The translations under genes were made by a program, and so were the position numbers. The notes under the pieces are model-generated. The model was not told the DNA's origin, ran no database searches, and saw only the letters and a list, made by a program, of their open reading frames with translations. Positions 33,772 through 42,912 of a stretch of 64,000 bases of DNA are shown one piece after another (within the stretch, counting starts at the first letter, position 1; each line of letters opens with the position of its first letter). This stretch comes from Planctomycetota bacterium (GTDB lineage Bacteria; Planctomycetota; UBA1135; GCA-002686595), in NCBI GenBank assembly GCA_029259635.1, contig JAJDEU010000051.1, positions 62,001 through 126,000 of the forward strand. The letters run 5' to 3'.

Positions 33772-35274
33772 ATGTTTAAATCTCAGGAAGGCATCGGCGA
33801 TCGGGGCGAGCGGGTTCCGGGCCCACCGTGGATCTTGGGTCACCGCGGGGCTCCGCGTATCGCGCCGGAGAACACGATGTCGAGTTTGGTGTCGGCCATC
33901 GAACTTGGACTCGATGGAGTCGAGTACGACTTGCAGCGTTGCATGACCGGCGAGCCGGTCTTGTTGCACGACGAGACCCTGGATCGCACGACCAACTCGC
34001 GCGGACGCATCGCTCTTCGCACGCTCCCCGAGCTGTTCGGAATCGATGCGGGCGGCTGGTTTCACGGTCGCTTCGACGGCGAGCCTCTGCCGCTTCTCGA
34101 AGAGGTTCTCGGTCTGCCCGGTCGGGAACTGGGGGACCGTCCCCAACACATGATCGAGCTGAAAGATCCTCAACTGGTTGGCGAGGTTGCGCGTCACATC
34201 GAGGAGCGCGGGCAGAAACTCTCGATTCGGATCGCCTCCTTCTATCGAGCGGTCTGCCTCGAGGCGCGGGACCTCGGCTTACCGACCATGCTGCTCGCGG
34301 ACCTGGCGACGGAAGAAGACCGCAGCTTCATTCTCGACGAGCACATCACGGCTCATGGCGTGGGACCCGGCGGGTGGCGGACCGAAGCGGGGAAGCGCGA
34401 GTGGAACTGCGAGCGCTGGTCCTGGTCGGTGGACGAACCCGAGGATTTGCTCGAAGCCTGCCGCGCGCCGTTCAACGGATTCAATACGAACGAGCCGCTG
34501 CGCGCACTCGCCACACGCGCGATGGTTCATCTTGCGCCCGGTGACACCGGTCCTTACCCGATTCAAGTGCCGTCGCTCCCCGTGATGCCCGGCGCCCTGG
34601 GCGAGCCGGGCAAGCTCGGTGGTGAATGGAGCGGTCACTGGTCGCTCGCCGCCCGTGTTCGCAATCCCTTTCCCTTTCACGTCCGCGCGATCGCCCAGGT
34701 CTGGGTTCGCGGCGGTGCGTTTGAAGTCGAGGGTCTCGAGGAGGCTTTTGAGCTTCGGCCCGGCGAAGAGCGCCAGCTTGAGTTCGAGCTGATGGGCGGC
34801 TCCTGGTCGCCGGGCGCCGATCCGCTGCTGGCGGTGGCCTTCCGTTGGAGGACGGGCCCCGGTCGTCCCGAGGAAGGGCTCGTTCTCGATGCGCCCATGC
34901 ATCGCATCCGCTCCGTTCGAGCCACCGAACAAACCCAGCGCCTCCCGATGCTCGTCGAGAGCCCCGGCGCCGTGCCGGTCTCGCTCACCCTTCGGCGCGA
35001 AGGCAACCGTCTGCTCGTCGCGCTCGAAAACCCCGGCGACCTCACCGACCCCAAGGTGCTCATCCGCATCGGCAATCAGCAGTATCGCGGAAAGCGTCAC
35101 ATGGCGGTCTCGCTACCGAGTGACTTCGATCTGCGAGGGAGCGTGCCCTTTAGCTGCGGCGTGGAGGGCTTTCACGTCCACGAGGGCGAAGGAGAGACGA
35201 GCGTCCGTCGTTGGGCAGGAGGCCTGCCGAGCGGATTGGAAGCGGGCGTTCCGGGCCTCTTGACCTCGCGCTAG
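33772..35274 (+). CDS. Glycerophosphodiester phosphodiesterase with C-terminal beta domain
   Basis: 500 residues. The GDPD TIM barrel covers about 20-250: ILGHRGAPRIAPENT carries the first catalytic His and Glu. GVEYDLQRCMTGEPVLLHDE carries the metal ligands and second His, and MIELKDP follows. The product of the reaction is glycerol-3-phosphate plus an alcohol. The C-terminal 230 residues (SLAARVRNPFPFHVRAIAQV onward) look like beta-sandwich domains not needed for catalysis. No signal peptide is visible, so the enzyme is likely cytoplasmic. The ATG lies four bases after the selA stop, which indicates cotranscription. Confidence 0.85.
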   Translation: MFKSQEGIGDRGERVPGPPWILGHRGAPRIAPENTMSSLVSAIELGLDGVEYDLQRCMTGEPVLLHDETLDRTTNSRGRIALRTLPELFGIDAGGWFHGRFDGEPLPLLEEVLGLPGRELGDRPQHMIELKDPQLVGEVARHIEERGQKLSIRIASFYRAVCLEARDLGLPTMLLADLATEEDRSFILDEHITAHGVGPGGWRTEAGKREWNCERWSWSVDEPEDLLEACRAPFNGFNTNEPLRALATRAMVHLAPGDTGPYPIQVPSLPVMPGALGEPGKLGGEWSGHWSLAARVRNPFPFHVRAIAQVWVRGGAFEVEGLEEAFELRPGEERQLEFELMGGSWSPGADPLLAVAFRWRTGPGRPEEGLVLDAPMHRIRSVRATEQTQRLPMLVESPGAVPVSLTLRREGNRLLVALENPGDLTDPKVLIRIGNQQYRGKRHMAVSLPSDFDLRGSVPFSCGVEGFHVHEGEGETSVRRWAGGLPSGLEAGVPGLLTSR

Positions 35275-35339
35275 GCCTCGAAAACGAGACCTTTTGTCTC
35301 GCCAGCTTCAAAGTCCAGGGGCTAGTCTCTCGGTTCATC

Positions 35340-35437
35340 GGGAGTGGATCGGTGCTGGTGTGCCGCCCGGTCTTCAAAGCCGGTTGGGTTTCGTGAACAG
35401 CGGGACCGGTGGGTTCGATTCCCATGCACTCCCGCCA
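35340..35437 (+). tRNA. selC: tRNA-Sec (anticodon UCA)
   Basis: 98 bases including the encoded CCA. The acceptor GGGAGTG pairs with CACTCCC and an eighth position is G-G. The D-arm is a six-base stem CGGTGC/GTGCCG closed by a four-base TGGT loop, diagnostic for bacterial tRNA-Sec. The anticodon stem CCGGT/GCCGG holds the loop CTTCAAA with TCA at 35374-35376. A long variable arm and the T-arm GTGGG-TTCGATT-CCCAT follow. The layout matches E. coli selC position by position. A small hairpin (CGAGAC/GTCTCG, 35285-35301) precedes it. Confidence 0.95.
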
Positions 35438-35520
35438 ATCACTCCGCCCGTGACAGAGACACTTCGCCGGATCGCTCACCACAGATTCTTCGAGCGAGCA
35501 ACTCGGCTCGCCGAGCACTA

Positions 35521-36537
35521 ATGGCCAACGCAGAAGTCCCTCCCTATACGGTTCGCGAGTATCTGCCCGGTGACGAGCAGGCCATCCTCGACACCTTCAA
35601 TCGCGTGTTCGCCGCGATGGATCCGGGCTTTCAGCCGCGCTCGATGGAGACCTGGCGCTGGCTCTATCTCGCCAACCCGTCGGGCTGGCGCATCTACATC
35701 GCGATCACCGAGGACGGCCAGGTGATCAGCCAATACGCCGGCGTTCGTCAGCGCATGTGGCTCGAAGGCGAGCCGGCCTTCTTCAGCCAAGCGATCGATT
35801 CGATGACCGATCCGGCCTATCGCCGCGGGCTCAAGCGACCGGGCTTCTTCGTCTTGACCGGCTATCCCTACGCCGCGAACTACGGCGGTCCGCAGCCGGA
35901 CGGCGACGTGATCATGTGGGGCCTGCCGCTTCCGGCGGCTTGGCGGATGGGCAAGAACTTCCTCGACTATGAGATCGTGCGAACGCAGAGCAAGCTCGTT
36001 CTGGAGCTCGATCGCGCGCAGCTTCCGGAGGGAGTCTCTGTCGAGATCGAAGAGTGCGAGCGCTTTCCAGAGGAGATCGCCGCGCTCTCCGATCGTGCGC
36101 GCGACGAGCACGGCGCGATTGCCATTCGCGACAAAGCCCAGCTCGACTGGCGCTTTGCGGATCATCCCGATCACGACTACGCGGTCGGGCTCGCGCGAGT
36201 CGCGGGCGAGCTCTTGGGCTACGCCGTCTATCGAACGGGGACCTACGACCGCGTGGAGACCGGCCTGTGTTGTGACTGGTTGGTTCCCGGCGGAGATGAG
36301 GAAGTGGCGGCCGCGCTGCGCAACTGGTTGTTCGAGCGAGCGCGAGCGGATGGCGCGTCGCTCTTGACGGCGGTCTTCCCGGATACCTGTCGCGAGTGGC
36401 TCGACTTCCAACGAGCGGGCTTTCGCGTCGAGCCGACGACTTACTTTCCGGTCGGTCGCAACTACGTCCCCAAGTACCGCATGCCCTGGCTCTACCGCAA
36501 CTGGTACTACACCCTCGGCGACTCCGATATCTGCTAA
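35521..36537 (+). CDS. GNAT-fold acyltransferase-like protein, copy 1
   Basis: 338 residues from the ATG at 35521; the frame is open back into tRNA-Sec but cannot be coding there. Two halves are visible. The N-terminal half (YTVREYLPGDEQAILDTFNR, then ISQYAGVRQRMWLEGEPAFF) has the pattern of a GNAT domain, and the C-terminal half (LLGYAVYRTG..CCDWLVPGGDEEVAAALRNW) repeats it. It belongs to the two-domain GNAT-like proteins. No clear catalytic residues or substrate can be named. The next gene is a paralogue starting four bases after this stop. Confidence 0.7.
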   Translation: MANAEVPPYTVREYLPGDEQAILDTFNRVFAAMDPGFQPRSMETWRWLYLANPSGWRIYIAITEDGQVISQYAGVRQRMWLEGEPAFFSQAIDSMTDPAYRRGLKRPGFFVLTGYPYAANYGGPQPDGDVIMWGLPLPAAWRMGKNFLDYEIVRTQSKLVLELDRAQLPEGVSVEIEECERFPEEIAALSDRARDEHGAIAIRDKAQLDWRFADHPDHDYAVGLARVAGELLGYAVYRTGTYDRVETGLCCDWLVPGGDEEVAAALRNWLFERARADGASLLTAVFPDTCREWLDFQRAGFRVEPTTYFPVGRNYVPKYRMPWLYRNWYYTLGDSDIC

Positions 36538-36541
36538 GGCT

Positions 36542-37531
36542 ATGCCCGAGTACACCCTGAGAGAATACCGGAAGGGCGACGAGCACTCGCTGCTCGAGCT
36601 GTCGACCCGCGTGTTGGGGGCGGACCATCCGGACTTCTTCCCGCAGTCGCTGGACGAGTGGAACTGGAGCGCTCTGCAGAACCCCGCGGGCCTTCGACTT
36701 TGGGTCGCGGTCCATGAGGACCAGATCGTCGCCCAGTTCGCGGGTCGGCCCTTTCGCATGTTGATCCACGGCGAGGAGCGGATCTTTGCGCACTTCACGG
36801 AGGGCCTGTGCCTTCCCGACCATCAGCTCGGGCTCGACCCTCTGGGACTCTTGGTCGCGCTCGCCGACGCTTATTTCGGTGCCTACGGCGGCATCGAAAA
36901 GGACTGGGCTCACTTCGGCTATCCGATGGAAGAAGCCGCTCGAGTGGGGGATCGCCACCTCAACTACGAGATCGTCCGGACTCAGCTGATCCTCTCCAAG
37001 GAGCTCGAGGCCGGACCGACGGAGCTCCCCCTCGGCGTCGAGCGGATCGAGCGATTCGATCATCAGGCGCGCTGGCTCTATGAGCGCTGCTGCGGCTCCT
37101 GGGGCGTGAGCGCGATTCGCGATGACGCGTTCTACAACTGGCGCTTTATCGATCACCCGCGTCATCGCTACAGGTGTTTCGGCGTTCGCGATTCGGAAGG
37201 GATCTTGCGCGGCGTGGCGGTCTATCGGCACGCGGATTGGATCTTCGAGAACGTCGGTTTTGCGGTGGAGTGGTTGGTCCCGCCGGAAGAGCCCGAGGTT
37301 GGAGCTCTGCTGGGCGAGGCCATCGAAGCGCAAGCGCGTGCGGATGGCGCTCTTCGAACCGGGACCCTGATTCCCGAGTGGTCGCCTTGGTTTCGCACCT
37401 TCCAGGATTGGGGTTGGCTGGTCCACCCCAGCGACTTCAGCTTGCGTGTACGCAAGTTTCACCCAAAGTTTCCGCCGGAGGCGTTGCGAGACATTTGGTG
37501 GCATCAGCTCGCGGAGACCGAGCTGGTGTAG
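36542..37531 (+). CDS. GNAT-fold acyltransferase-like protein, copy 2
   Basis: 329 residues, a tandem paralogue of the previous gene. Shared landmarks are YTLREYRKGDEHSLLEL, VGDRHLNYEIVRTQ, AIRDDAFYNWRFIDHP and EWLVPPEEPEVGALL. The two differ enough to have separate substrates. Domain order matches copy 1: GNAT-like N-half, second alpha/beta half. Likely cotranscribed with copy 1 and, after 35 bases, with the NfeD operon. Function unknown beyond the fold. Confidence 0.7.
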   Translation: MPEYTLREYRKGDEHSLLELSTRVLGADHPDFFPQSLDEWNWSALQNPAGLRLWVAVHEDQIVAQFAGRPFRMLIHGEERIFAHFTEGLCLPDHQLGLDPLGLLVALADAYFGAYGGIEKDWAHFGYPMEEAARVGDRHLNYEIVRTQLILSKELEAGPTELPLGVERIERFDHQARWLYERCCGSWGVSAIRDDAFYNWRFIDHPRHRYRCFGVRDSEGILRGVAVYRHADWIFENVGFAVEWLVPPEEPEVGALLGEAIEAQARADGALRTGTLIPEWSPWFRTFQDWGWLVHPSDFSLRVRKFHPKFPPEALRDIWWHQLAETELV

Positions 37532-37566
37532 GTAGTTCGCGGACGGTCCTGCTAGAGTGGGACTTG

Positions 37567-39078
37567 ATGAGCGTGTATTGGCATCGAGTGTTGGCGGGAG
37601 TGCTGGCCAGTCTTCTGATCGCGGGGATTTCCGCGGGGCAGGAGGCTTCGGGGCCAGCCGAGGTCGGCGTTACCCGGCTCAAGATCGACGGACCGCTGGA
37701 CGTCGGAACGCTCAGCCTGGTCAAGCGCGCGACCGATGGTGCGCTGGCGCGCGGCGATCGATTGCTGATCGAGATGAATACGCCCGGCGGCGAGATCGAG
37801 CTGATGTGGAAGCTTGCGCGCGCGATCGGACATGCTTCGGATGAGGGACTCCTGACCGTGACCTGGGTCAACGACCAGGCGCTCTCCGCCGGCGCGCTGA
37901 TCGCGATGGCCTGCGATCGCATCTACATGCGCGCACGAGCGACGATTGGATCGGCCACCGCGATCACGGTGGGGCCGCTCGGACCGAACCCCATCTCAGA
38001 AGATCCCGCGGTGCTCGAAAAGTTCAACTCGAGTTTTCGCTCGCAGTTTCGCGGCTGGGCGGAAGAGCACGACCGGTCCGGTGTGATCGCCGAAGCGATG
38101 GTCGACGCCGAAATCGCGGTGCGACAAGTTCGCGTCGATGGCGAGCTTCGGATCGTGTCCGATAAGGGGCGCGATGACCTGGTCAGCAACGGCGAAAAAT
38201 TTCAGTTGGTGCGGACCGTGGTCCAACGCGGTGAGTTGCTCAACCTGACCGGGACGGAGGCGCTCGAGCTCGAGTTCATCGACGGGCTCGCGGAGTCGCT
38301 CGACGAGGTGCTGGTGCGAATGGGAGCTGCGGGTGCGGTGCCGACGGAGATCGTGAGGCAGCGCTCGGAAGATCTCGCCTCTTGGCTCGACGGCTTGCTG
38401 CCGATCCTGTTTATCGGCGGTCTGATCTTCGCATTCATCGAGATCAAGATGCCGGGTTTCGGCGTACCGGGTGTGGCTTCGATCCTCTGCTTCGCGCTGA
38501 TGCTCTTCGGTCGTTACTTGGTCGGTCTGGCCGACATCCCGCACCTCTTGATCGTCGGCTTGGGAGTCGTTCTGATCGCGACGGAGATCTTTGTGGTTCC
38601 AGGAACTCTCTGGGCCGGCATTCTCGGCGGGCTCTGTGTTCTCGGCGGCCTGATCTGGGCCAACCTGGGACCGGGCTATGGGCTCGAGTATCCGCTGGAC
38701 CGCGAGCTCGCGATCGACTCCGCGTTCAACACACTCCTGTGGGCCGCCGCCGCTGCGATTCTGATGACCTTCATCTCGCGCATGCTGCCGAAGACGGCGC
38801 TGTTCAATCGCATGGCCTTGGTACCCGCAGGGCCGACCTTGGGAGATGGAGCCGGAGCGCCGGGCTCGGATTCCGACATTGCGCTGGGGACTCTCGGTCG
38901 AGCGGTCACCGAGTTGCGGCCGGTGGGCAAAGTGGAGCTCGATGGGGACTCGAGAGAGTTTGAAGCTACCCACCCCGGTGGAGTCCTTGCGCTGGGCAGC
39001 CGAGTCCGCGTGACTCGCGTCCTCGTCGGAGGTCGGCTCGAGGTCGATCCCTGCTCGACACAGGCCACAACGGATTGA
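37567..39078 (+). CDS. nfeD: Full-length NfeD: ClpP-class serine protease with membrane and OB domains
   Basis: 503 residues. Signal peptide at 1-24 (LAGVLASLLIAGISAG). A ClpP/SppA-like domain covers about 35-270, with the Ser nucleophile region VNDQALSAGALIAMACD (S107). Four or five membrane segments follow (ILFIGGLIFAFIEIKMPGFG), and an OB-fold ends the protein (ALGTLGRAVTELRPVGKVEL). The family cleaves membrane-associated substrates and works with flotillin-like proteins. I rejected the longer frame from 37174 because it overlaps the previous gene. The shorter NfeD and FloA genes follow, so the three form one operon. Confidence 0.85.
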   Translation: MSVYWHRVLAGVLASLLIAGISAGQEASGPAEVGVTRLKIDGPLDVGTLSLVKRATDGALARGDRLLIEMNTPGGEIELMWKLARAIGHASDEGLLTVTWVNDQALSAGALIAMACDRIYMRARATIGSATAITVGPLGPNPISEDPAVLEKFNSSFRSQFRGWAEEHDRSGVIAEAMVDAEIAVRQVRVDGELRIVSDKGRDDLVSNGEKFQLVRTVVQRGELLNLTGTEALELEFIDGLAESLDEVLVRMGAAGAVPTEIVRQRSEDLASWLDGLLPILFIGGLIFAFIEIKMPGFGVPGVASILCFALMLFGRYLVGLADIPHLLIVGLGVVLIATEIFVVPGTLWAGILGGLCVLGGLIWANLGPGYGLEYPLDRELAIDSAFNTLLWAAAAAILMTFISRMLPKTALFNRMALVPAGPTLGDGAGAPGSDSDIALGTLGRAVTELRPVGKVELDGDSREFEATHPGGVLALGSRVRVTRVLVGGRLEVDPCSTQATTD

Positions 39079-39109
39079 GCACCCCGCGCTTACCCCTCAG
39101 GTTGATCCC

Positions 39110-39622
39110 ATGACCCTCGCCATACTCTTGCTCGGTATCGGACTCGCGCTCGTCGTAGCCGAGGTCTTGTTCCCCAGCTTCGGCGTCTTGTCGGTTCTTG
39201 CGACCGCCGCGATCGTGGGAGCCTTGGTCGTCGCCTTTCGCGAAGGCGTTGGCTCGGAGTTCCTCATCGCGACCGCCATTCTTGTGCCGGTCGTGATCAT
39301 GCTCGGCCTGCGCGCTTTCCCGAAGAGCCCGATGGGAAAGTACATGATGGTCGAGGGGCTCTCCTTCGAGAGCCGAGCGGCGACCGATGAGCGCGACGTG
39401 GACCTCGTCGGGAGTGAAGGGATCGTCGAGACGACTCTGCGACCGGCGGGAATCGCTCGCATCGATGACCGGCGCGTCGATGTTGTCAGTCGTGGAGAGA
39501 TCATCGAGCCGGGTGTTGCTGTTATCGTTCATGAAGTCGAAGGCAATCGAGTCGTTGTGATTCGAAGTGCAGCGACGAAAACCGAGGAAGACGCGCAATC
39601 CGCGCACGAGGAGAAGTCGTGA
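39110..39622 (+). CDS. Short NfeD-family membrane protein
   Basis: 170 residues. Two to three membrane spans ([48 protein letters not shown]) precede an OB-fold domain of about 80 residues ([20 protein letters not shown]). It lacks the protease domain of the gene before it. Short NfeD proteins pair with flotillins in membrane microdomains. Its stop overlaps the GTG start of the floA-like gene by four bases, so the two are translationally coupled. Confidence 0.82.
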   Translation: MTLAILLLGIGLALVVAEVLFPSFGVLSVLATAAIVGALVVAFREGVGSEFLIATAILVPVVIMLGLRAFPKSPMGKYMMVEGLSFESRAATDERDVDLVGSEGIVETTLRPAGIARIDDRRVDVVSRGEIIEPGVAVIVHEVEGNRVVVIRSAATKTEEDAQSAHEEKS

Positions 39623-40677
39623 TATTCAGTCAGCTAACCATGGGCCTGCTTGCCGGTGAAGATCTGGGGCCGTTCAAGATCGTCGGAATGGTGATCCTCG
39701 GGATCGTTCTCTTTATCTTCCTGTTCGTCTTCTTGCGCTATGCACACCTGTACGTGCGCTCGATCCTGACGAAGGCCGGAGTTGGGCTGTTCGACATGTT
39801 CGCGATCAGCTTGCGGAAGGTGAGCCCGGCGGTCATCGTCGACGCGCGAGTGATGCTTGTGCAGGCGCGCCTCGATAACATCGACCGGCGCGATCTCGAG
39901 GCGCACTTTCTAGCGGGCGGCAATGTCCAGCGGGTCGTCTTCGCCCTGATCGCCGCGAATCGCGCGGGGATCGAGCTCGACTTTCGGACGGCGGCGGGCA
40001 TCGACCTGGCCGGGCGCGATGTGCTCGACGCGGTTCGTACCTACGTGACTCCGAAGGTGATCGACTGTCCCAACCCGAGCTCGGGCAAGACCGAAGTCGC
40101 GGCCGTCGCGAAGGACGGTATTCAGGTCCTGGCGCGAGCGCGCGTGACGGTGCGAACGAATATCTCGCGGCTCGTCGGCGGCGCGGGGGAAGAGACCATC
40201 GTCGCCCGGGTGGGTGAGGGCATCGTCTCCACCATTGGCTCGAGCGACACGCACAAGAAGGTGCTCGAGAATCCGGACGAGATCTCGCGGGTCGTGCTCG
40301 GACGCGGATTGGATGCGGGGACGGCCTATGAGATCGTCTCGATCGATATTGCCGACGTCGATATCGGAAGCAACATCGGCGCGCGACTGCAGGCCGACCA
40401 GGCCGAGGCGGATAAGCGCGTGGCTCAAGCGAATGCTGAGAAGCGCCGGGCCATGGCTGTCGCCGAGGAGCAGGAGTTCACGGCGACCGTCATGGAGAAC
40501 CGCGCGAAGGTCGTGCTGGCCGAGGCGGAAGTTCCGCAGGCCATGGCCGCAGCGCTCCGCTCGGGGAACTTGGGAGTGATGGATCTCTATCGCCTCAAGA
40601 ACATTCAATCCGACACGGAAATGCGCACGGGAATCGCCGGAGACAGCTCGGGCGGTAGCGCGCCGAAGCCGGAGTAG
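39619..40677 (+). CDS. floA: Flotillin-like SPFH protein FloA
   Basis: 352 residues from a GTG that overlaps the NfeD stop (GTGA). One N-terminal membrane segment ([20 protein letters not shown]) is followed by the SPFH domain, with [20 protein letters not shown] and [21 protein letters not shown] coiled coil of Ala/Glu/Arg repeats covers about 250-315 ([20 protein letters not shown]). The length fits FloA (about 330). It should form oligomeric scaffolds in the membrane with the adjacent NfeD proteins. Confidence 0.9.
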   Translation: MIFSQLTMGLLAGEDLGPFKIVGMVILGIVLFIFLFVFLRYAHLYVRSILTKAGVGLFDMFAISLRKVSPAVIVDARVMLVQARLDNIDRRDLEAHFLAGGNVQRVVFALIAANRAGIELDFRTAAGIDLAGRDVLDAVRTYVTPKVIDCPNPSSGKTEVAAVAKDGIQVLARARVTVRTNISRLVGGAGEETIVARVGEGIVSTIGSSDTHKKVLENPDEISRVVLGRGLDAGTAYEIVSIDIADVDIGSNIGARLQADQAEADKRVAQANAEKRRAMAVAEEQEFTATVMENRAKVVLAEAEVPQAMAAALRSGNLGVMDLYRLKNIQSDTEMRTGIAGDSSGGSAPKPE

Positions 40678-40679
40678 TC

Positions 40680-41294
40680 GTGTCTCTCTTCATTGCAGCC
40701 ATCGACGGGTCGGAGATCTCCAAGTGGATCTTCATCTTCTTCTTCTTCATCTTGCCGATCCTCCGATCGATTTTGAACAAGAGCGAGAAGGCCAAGCAAC
40801 GCGCTGGCCAGACCGAAGCAGAGGCGGACGACTTCGACTTCGAACTCGACGAGGAGGACGACTATTCCGGAGGGGAGGCTTGGGAGCGCTTGCTTCGAGG
40901 CGAAGAGCCCGCCATGAAGGTCGAGCCGACGCCGACCGCAACGGGGCGCGGCGTTAACCCGGTACCGCTCTATGGAGCGGTGGAACCAGCGGATCGGGGA
41001 ACCCTCGCTCAGTTGCGGAAGCCGGGTGAGATCTCGCCGAACGAGGCGCTCCATGAGACAGTCACTCACATCACGGGACTTCAGTCGAAATCCGCGCTCG
41101 TGTCGGAAACGTCGGAAGAGCTCTCCACGAGCTTCGCGCTCTTGGAGGATCGAACGGAAGTGCCGAACTTCGACCGGGCGAATCGACGCTCGCGCCGGGG
41201 CGTGGACTGGAAGGAAGCGATTCGCACGCGGGAGATTCTGGGCTTGCCCGTCGCTCTCCGAGCCGGAGCCGCGGAGCTTCCCGGCTTTCGCTAG
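40680..41294 (+). CDS. Membrane-anchored acidic protein of the NfeD/FloA operon, unknown function
   Basis: 204 residues from a GTG three bases after the floA stop. A single Phe-rich membrane span (ISKWIFIFFFFILPILRSIL) is followed by an acidic patch (EADDFDFELDEEDDY) and a long disordered-looking tail with no cysteine cluster. Only the position suggests a role: it probably rides with the flotillin complex, perhaps as an adaptor. I know no family. The stop comes 57 bases before the next gene. Confidence 0.6.
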   Translation: MSLFIAAIDGSEISKWIFIFFFFILPILRSILNKSEKAKQRAGQTEAEADDFDFELDEEDDYSGGEAWERLLRGEEPAMKVEPTPTATGRGVNPVPLYGAVEPADRGTLAQLRKPGEISPNEALHETVTHITGLQSKSALVSETSEELSTSFALLEDRTEVPNFDRANRRSRRGVDWKEAIRTREILGLPVALRAGAAELPGFR

Positions 41295-41351
41295 TAAGGC
41301 CCCGTTCCGAAGCCCACTCGGGCACTCGACCTGACTGAAGAAAGACGCTGT

Positions 41352-41867
41352 ATGCCCCGCAAGAAGACCAAGTACTGGTTGATGAAATCCGAACCGGACA
41401 CCTTCTCGTTCCAGGATCTCTTGAACTCACCCAAACAGACCACTCTCTGGGATGGTGTGCGCAACTACCAAGCGCGCAACTTCATGCGCGACGAGATGCA
41501 AGTGGGCGACGGGATCCTGTTCTACCACTCGAACGCCAAGCCTCCCGGTGTTGCCGGCATCGCCGAGGTCGCGAGCGAGGCCTATGACGACCCGACACAA
41601 TTCGATTCCACGGACTCTCACTACGATCCAAAGAGCCCCGTCGACGCGCCCCGTTGGCAGCTGGTGGATATCCGTGGCATCGAAGAGCTCCCGACTTTCG
41701 TGACGCTCACCGAACTGAAGAGCGAGCCCGCTCTCGCCGATATGGCACTCGTTCAGCGTGGAAACCGGTTGTCGGTCATGCCCGTAAAAGCGAATGAATG
41801 GGGGCGAGTCCTCGAACTGGGTGGCTTGAAGTCACGTGCGCGGTCAAAAGCGGCTCGCAAAGGCTAA
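41352..41867 (+). CDS. EVE-domain protein (PUA-like fold)
   Basis: 171 residues. Family signatures are KYWLMKSEPDTFSFQDL at the N-terminus, WDGVRNYQARNFMRDEMQVG, ILFYHSNAKPPGVAGIAEV and PRWQLVDI. EVE domains bind modified nucleotides, such as methylated bases, in restriction and RNA-turnover settings, but stand-alone versions like this one have no settled role. No nuclease or restriction gene lies nearby. Length and order are complete. Confidence 0.9.
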   Translation: MPRKKTKYWLMKSEPDTFSFQDLLNSPKQTTLWDGVRNYQARNFMRDEMQVGDGILFYHSNAKPPGVAGIAEVASEAYDDPTQFDSTDSHYDPKSPVDAPRWQLVDIRGIEELPTFVTLTELKSEPALADMALVQRGNRLSVMPVKANEWGRVLELGGLKSRARSKAARKG

Positions 41868-42095
41868 GTTCATCCCCAGATGGGGTTTAGGCGGGCAATA
41901 GGCCCTGCTCGGGCCCCGTGATGGGCGGCAATACCCGAGCTACAGTGGAGTTAGAACGGTTTTCCAGCTTGATCCGAGAGCCAATATGTGGCTTCTAGGG
42001 GCTCTGAGGGCATTCGGGAGCCCATCCCGGACGCGATTCCTCGCTCGTTTTTTTCACCGCCGTAGCCCTTTGGGGCTCAATCGAGAAGCCATCCT

Positions 42096-42281
42096 ATGAG
42101 CCAGAACTACGATCAACTGATCGCCACTGTCAGTGCTGTCCGCGAAGACATCGAGCGGGCTGAGACTGGAAACAAAGCGGCCTGTGCCCGCGTCCGTAAG
42201 AGCATGCAGGAGGTCAAGGGCATTGCTCAGGACTTGCGCAAGGAGATGCTCGAGCTGCGCGACTCTGGCGGCAAATCCTGA
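42096..42281 (+). CDS. Histone H1-like (Hc1-type) small DNA-binding protein
   Basis: 61 residues. RAETGNKAACARVRKSMQEV resembles the core of chlamydial Hc1 and its short bacterial relatives (AEKGNKAAAQRVR type). Flanking helices are VSAVREDI and IAQDLRKEMLELRD. The Lys/Ala-rich tail of full Hc1 is absent, and the net charge is low, as in the stand-alone short family seen in Bacteroidota and Planctomycetota. The role is nucleoid compaction by inference. The 228-base gap before it holds no gene; downstream, a strong hairpin at 42465 ends the unit. Confidence 0.75.
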   Translation: MSQNYDQLIATVSAVREDIERAETGNKAACARVRKSMQEVKGIAQDLRKEMLELRDSGGKS

Positions 42282-42464
42282 CGTCTCGAACCCGAGCGCG
42301 AGCTACATCGCCGTTCGCGGTGATCCTGAAGACGCGCTGAGGGGGATTGCGGCCGGTTTCGGCTTCGCAAGCTCCCCTTCAGTCGATGGAGGGAGAACCG
42401 AGGCTAGCTGTAGAGCGCGCAGCCATCCGGAAAGGCTACCCATCGGGCGGCTGCTCCGGAGGAA

Positions 42465-42490
42465 CAGGCCGGTATCACCGGCCTGTTTAC
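42465..42490 (+). terminator. Terminator hairpin between the histone-like and DUF952 genes
   Basis: CAGGCCGGT, loop ATC, ACCGGCCTG: a perfect nine-base stem at 42465-42485, followed by TTTAC. It is GC-rich with a short T tract. The genes on either side converge on it, so it may act on both strands. Confidence 0.7.
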
Positions 42491-42510
42491 GTTAAGCGGC
42501 GCGTGGATGC

Positions 42511-42912
42511 TCAGGCCTGAGGGGCTTCGTGCGGGACGCCTTCGGGGTCATCCTCGGAGTCCGCGGGCCGAAGCCGAGGAAGCTTCCACTCGCTGTTCGC
42601 GTCGCGTTCGAGCACCCAGCTGCGCAGGAACTCGGCGGACTCGATGGCGCGGTAGACGTGCGGAAAGGCTTCGGGCGGGCGCGAGAGCTCGACTCGCAGC
42701 GCGTCATCGACCGCCACGGGATCCACCTCCACCAAGAGCACGCGCTCGGCGTCTTTGAAGTGCACCTCGAGCGTTCCCGAGAGCTGGGCGGCGAAGGACA
42801 GGTGGATGAAGCCTTCCGTCGCCAGAGAGGACGGCGACCAGGCGGCGCCGCCCGTCGATCGAAAGCGCTCGATGTCGGCCTCGGCGACGAAGTGAAATAG
42901 TCGGAGAGTCAC
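42511..42912 (-). CDS. DUF952 protein
   Basis: 133 residues from a GTG overlapping the mqnD stop (GTGA). The DUF952 signature is present: LFHFVAEADIERF, then EGFIHLSFAAQLSGTLEVHF and VDPVAVDDALRVELSRPPEAFPHVY is its second half. The fold resembles a small ADP-ribosyltransferase-like barrel; the function is unknown. Fused N-terminal context is simple; the last 30 residues are acidic and disordered. It sits at the 3' end of the menaquinone genes. Confidence 0.8.
   Translation of the reverse strand: MTLRLFHFVAEADIERFRSTGGAAWSPSSLATEGFIHLSFAAQLSGTLEVHFKDAERVLLVEVDPVAVDDALRVELSRPPEAFPHVYRAIESAEFLRSWVLERDANSEWKLPRLRPADSEDDPEGVPHEAPQA

Noticed and set aside
35344..35520. Coding extension of the first GNAT-like gene
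   Set aside because: It overlaps the tRNA-Sec gene; the ATG at 35521 is the sensible start.
32332..41294. Selenoproteins close to tRNA-Sec
   Set aside because: I found no gene split by an in-frame TGA with family homology continuing on both sides.
41868..42095. A riboswitch or small RNA before the histone-like gene
   Set aside because: Some short inverted repeats exist, but no recognisable fold or motif; left unannotated.
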